Origin: Clostridium sp. AM22-11AC
GTDB taxonomy: Bacteria; Bacillota; Clostridia; Lachnospirales; Lachnospiraceae
Assembly (NCBI RefSeq): GCF_003473545.1
Contig: NZ_QUCM01000003.1
Span: 187,472 to 251,471, forward strand
DNA length: 64,000 nucleotides
Reading direction: 5' to 3'
Under the pieces are notes generated by a model that saw nothing but the letters and a program-made list of their open reading frames with translations, did not search any database and had not been told where the DNA came from. A program made the position numbers and the translations under genes. Positions within the stretch are counted from its first letter, which is position 1; every line of letters starts with the position of its first letter. Positions 62,472 to 64,000 of this stretch are shown piece after piece.

Positions 62472-63668
62472 CTACTGGGCTGCTGCCAGGCCTTTTACCG
62501 CCCATTTATAATTTTCCACTGTGCTTAACAGACTGATCTGTGCTGTTTTTACTGAGTTTTCACTGGTTTTCGCAGCCCGTTCTTGGGCATCGTAATCATT
62601 TTTAGTCATCATTCCTGCTGCCATCTTTAAAGCTGCATTGGAAAGATTGGTCTGCTCCAACTGTGCTTTTGTCTGGGCCTGCTGTAAAGAGATCTGGGCT
62701 GAAAGCACCTTTTTGTAAGCGCCGGATAAAGATGCGCCGATCTGCTTCTTATTATTGGCAATGGCTGTAGTCAGCTGGTTCTTTACTGTCTCATTTTTTG
62801 CGTTTTCCAGCTTCCGCTCATTGATCTTTAAGGTATAGTTGTTCTCGATTGCCTGTGCCAGGTCTGTATCCGGGTTCATGGCCGCGATCTCATTTTCATC
62901 CACATCCGTCAGACTTCCGATCTCCGGTGAGTCATTGTAGCTCCAGCCTAAAAGCACCTGGAAATTCTCTTTTAAGTTCTTGATCGTATTTTCCAGCTGG
63001 GTCAAGTTATTTTCTGCTGTCTGTACATTTTCCTGGGCTGTCAGCAGATCTAACTGGGTAATGGTACCTGCAGAAAGCTTTGTCTGTGCCAGAGCCAGAT
63101 TTTCCTTTGCCTCTGTAAGGGTTGCCTCTGCCTGCTCCTTCTGGATCAAATTCTCATAATAAGAGATCATATCTGACTGGGCCGTAACAACCAGGTTCTT
63201 TTCTGCCTGCTCATAGGTAAGAAGATAAATCCTACTGTCCTCCAAAGTTTCATCTCCCTGCTTTTGCATATTGTCTCCCTGGATCTGTAAATTCAGGTCC
63301 GACATACGGGAAGAAGCATCATCATCCCCGGACATATCGTTGTAATAGTCCTGGGCCAGCTTATAATATTCCTGGGCCACTTCCTCATTGGTATTCCCAT
63401 AGTCCTGGCGGAATTTCTGGTAAGTATACTGATTATTCTGCACTGTAGCGTTGTACTCATGGATCAGCCCTTCCAGTTCATCATATTCGATCACATTATC
63501 CCTTAATTTTGCCCATTCCTCTTCGGTCCTGGCAAAAGAGGGACTTGCTGCATAGGCACTGTATACAGGCATAGTCCCCGCTGCCACAGCCGCCACAAAA
63601 GCGGCTGCCAGCACACGGCTGAATGATCTGGAAAATGTACCATATGTACCATATTTATTTTTCCTCAT
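62472..63668 (-). CDS. TolC-like (outer membrane efflux family) protein 2
   Basis: About 398 aa with a signal peptide ending near AYAASPSF. The body is almost wholly helical coiled coil. Family-type segments are LALAQTKLSAGTITQLDLL and, near the end, LKMAAGMMTKNDYDAQER, each with the turn Gly found in TolC repeats. I start at the ATG at 63668, 7 nt after GAAGGA. It lies 41 bp after the RND permease gene and 16 bp before TolC-like protein 1, so all three should form one operon. Confidence 0.8.
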   Translation of the reverse strand: MRKNKYGTYGTFSRSFSRVLAAAFVAAVAAGTMPVYSAYAASPSFARTEEEWAKLRDNVIEYDELEGLIHEYNATVQNNQYTYQKFRQDYGNTNEEVAQEYYKLAQDYYNDMSGDDDASSRMSDLNLQIQGDNMQKQGDETLEDSRIYLLTYEQAEKNLVVTAQSDMISYYENLIQKEQAEATLTEAKENLALAQTKLSAGTITQLDLLTAQENVQTAENNLTQLENTIKNLKENFQVLLGWSYNDSPEIGSLTDVDENEIAAMNPDTDLAQAIENNYTLKINERKLENAKNETVKNQLTTAIANNKKQIGASLSGAYKKVLSAQISLQQAQTKAQLEQTNLSNAALKMAAGMMTKNDYDAQERAAKTSENSVKTAQISLLSTVENYKWAVKGLAAAQ

Positions 63669-63709
63669 GGTCATCCTTCTTTCTATCCTTTGATCCATTG
63701 CTATCTTTA

Positions 63710-64000
63710 TTACTGATCATCCTTTTTGTTCCCTTTTTTGCTAAATCCTGCAAATAATCCTTTTATTTTGTTCATAATATTCTCTCTGGTACGTTTACGC
63801 TTCTTTGCCGGTGCCTCAAGGTCTCCTGGTTTTTCCCTGCCGCTCATGAGGCGGTAATATACAGGAAGCATCAAAAGGCACAGGATGGTGGAAGCTGTCA
63901 GACCACCAATATCTACAATAGCAAGACTCTTTGTAGTGGTTCCGCTAAATGCCATAGGGATCATGGAAACAACGGTTGTCAGCGTTGTCATCAGAATAGG
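63710..64000 (-). CDS. RND-family efflux permease, C-terminal part
   Basis: The last ~97 residues of an AcrB/MMPL-like RND transporter, 5' part outside the window. PILMTTLTTVVSMIPMAF and DIGGLTASTILCLLMLPV are the last two transmembrane helices of the AcrB-type family. A Lys-rich cytoplasmic tail of about 40 residues follows. RND permeases export drugs, lipids or other amphiphiles by proton exchange. The frame is open to the window edge. Confidence 0.88.
   Translation of the reverse strand, partial: PILMTTLTTVVSMIPMAFSGTTTKSLAIVDIGGLTASTILCLLMLPVYYRLMSGREKPGDLEAPAKKRKRTRENIMNKIKGLFAGFSKKGNKKDDQ

Noticed and set aside
61118..63668. Evidence that the organism is Gram-negative because of TolC-like proteins
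   Set aside because: SpoIIGA, SigE, SigG, the Rnf order and the ribosome binding sites all point to a Firmicute; a Negativicutes-type outer membrane is possible in principle, but no outer-membrane assembly gene is seen.
1..64000. CRISPR array, tRNA, rRNA, complete insertion sequence or prophage
   Set aside because: No regularly spaced repeats, no cloverleaf or rRNA signature, no transposase or phage structural gene was found on reading both strands.

Overview
The window looks like chromosomal DNA of an anaerobic, spore-forming Firmicute, most likely a member of the Lachnospiraceae. The signs are a complete six-gene Rnf complex, a clostridial-type division cluster that continues into spoIIGA and sigE, a nearby sigG, a YlmC/YmxH-type sporulation protein, a SleB-type hydrolase, moderate GC content and strong AGGAGG ribosome binding sites. 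The genus cannot be fixed from sequence alone. Most genes lie on the minus strand. I see no tRNA, rRNA, CRISPR array, complete insertion sequence or prophage.

Layout. 1-2.8 kb: a YtrA-type GntR regulator with its operator, a YhcH/YjgK/YiaL protein and a SleB-like cell-wall hydrolase, separated by structured intergenic DNA. 2.8-8.0 kb: the rnfCDGEAB operon, an ion-pumping ferredoxin:NAD+ oxidoreductase. 8.0-14.8 kb: an overlapping operon of a SNF2 helicase with SWIM zinc finger, a KDG-type sugar kinase, a DUF2156 membrane protein and an alpha/beta hydrolase. 14.8-20.8 kb: argS, efp, an aroE-aroK fusion, yqeG and nrdR, with aroD divergent. 20.8-22.0 kb: remains of a hybrid sensor kinase and a ylmC-like gene with no ordinary start codon. 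22.0-27.9 kb: a PepV-type peptidase, a YqeY protein, prfC, coaBC and a divergent coaX. 27.9-35.7 kb: a lipoprotein endonuclease and its coupled partner, sigG, a cytidylate-kinase-like protein, an NhaD-type antiporter, a NYN/LOTUS protein, sigE and spoIIGA.

35.9-49.7 kb is the dcw cluster in the order mraZ-rsmH-ftsL-pbp2-spoVD-mraY-murD-ftsW-murA-ftsQ-ftsZ. It has a triple MraZ-type operator at its promoter and a separate ftsZ promoter. It lacks murE, murF, murG, murC, murB and ftsA. MurD carries a 68-residue acidic insertion, and one transpeptidase has KTA in place of KTG. 49.7-60.8 kb: lgt, ychF, a decayed AAA-ATPase/nuclease gene, an XRE/zinc-ribbon regulator, a CorC/HlyC protein, a heterodimeric ABC exporter with a divergent LysR regulator, and a YihY/BrkB membrane protein. 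60.8-64.0 kb: two TolC-like proteins and the end of an RND transporter permease, an unusual set for a Firmicute.

Functional themes are energy conservation (Rnf), peptidoglycan synthesis and division, commitment to sporulation (SpoIIGA, SigE, SigG), shikimate and coenzyme A synthesis, and export (ABC pair and RND/TolC-like system). The least explained features are the RND/TolC-like set, the ylmC gene without a start codon, the MurD insertion, and a group of structured intergenic elements that recur at gene ends.
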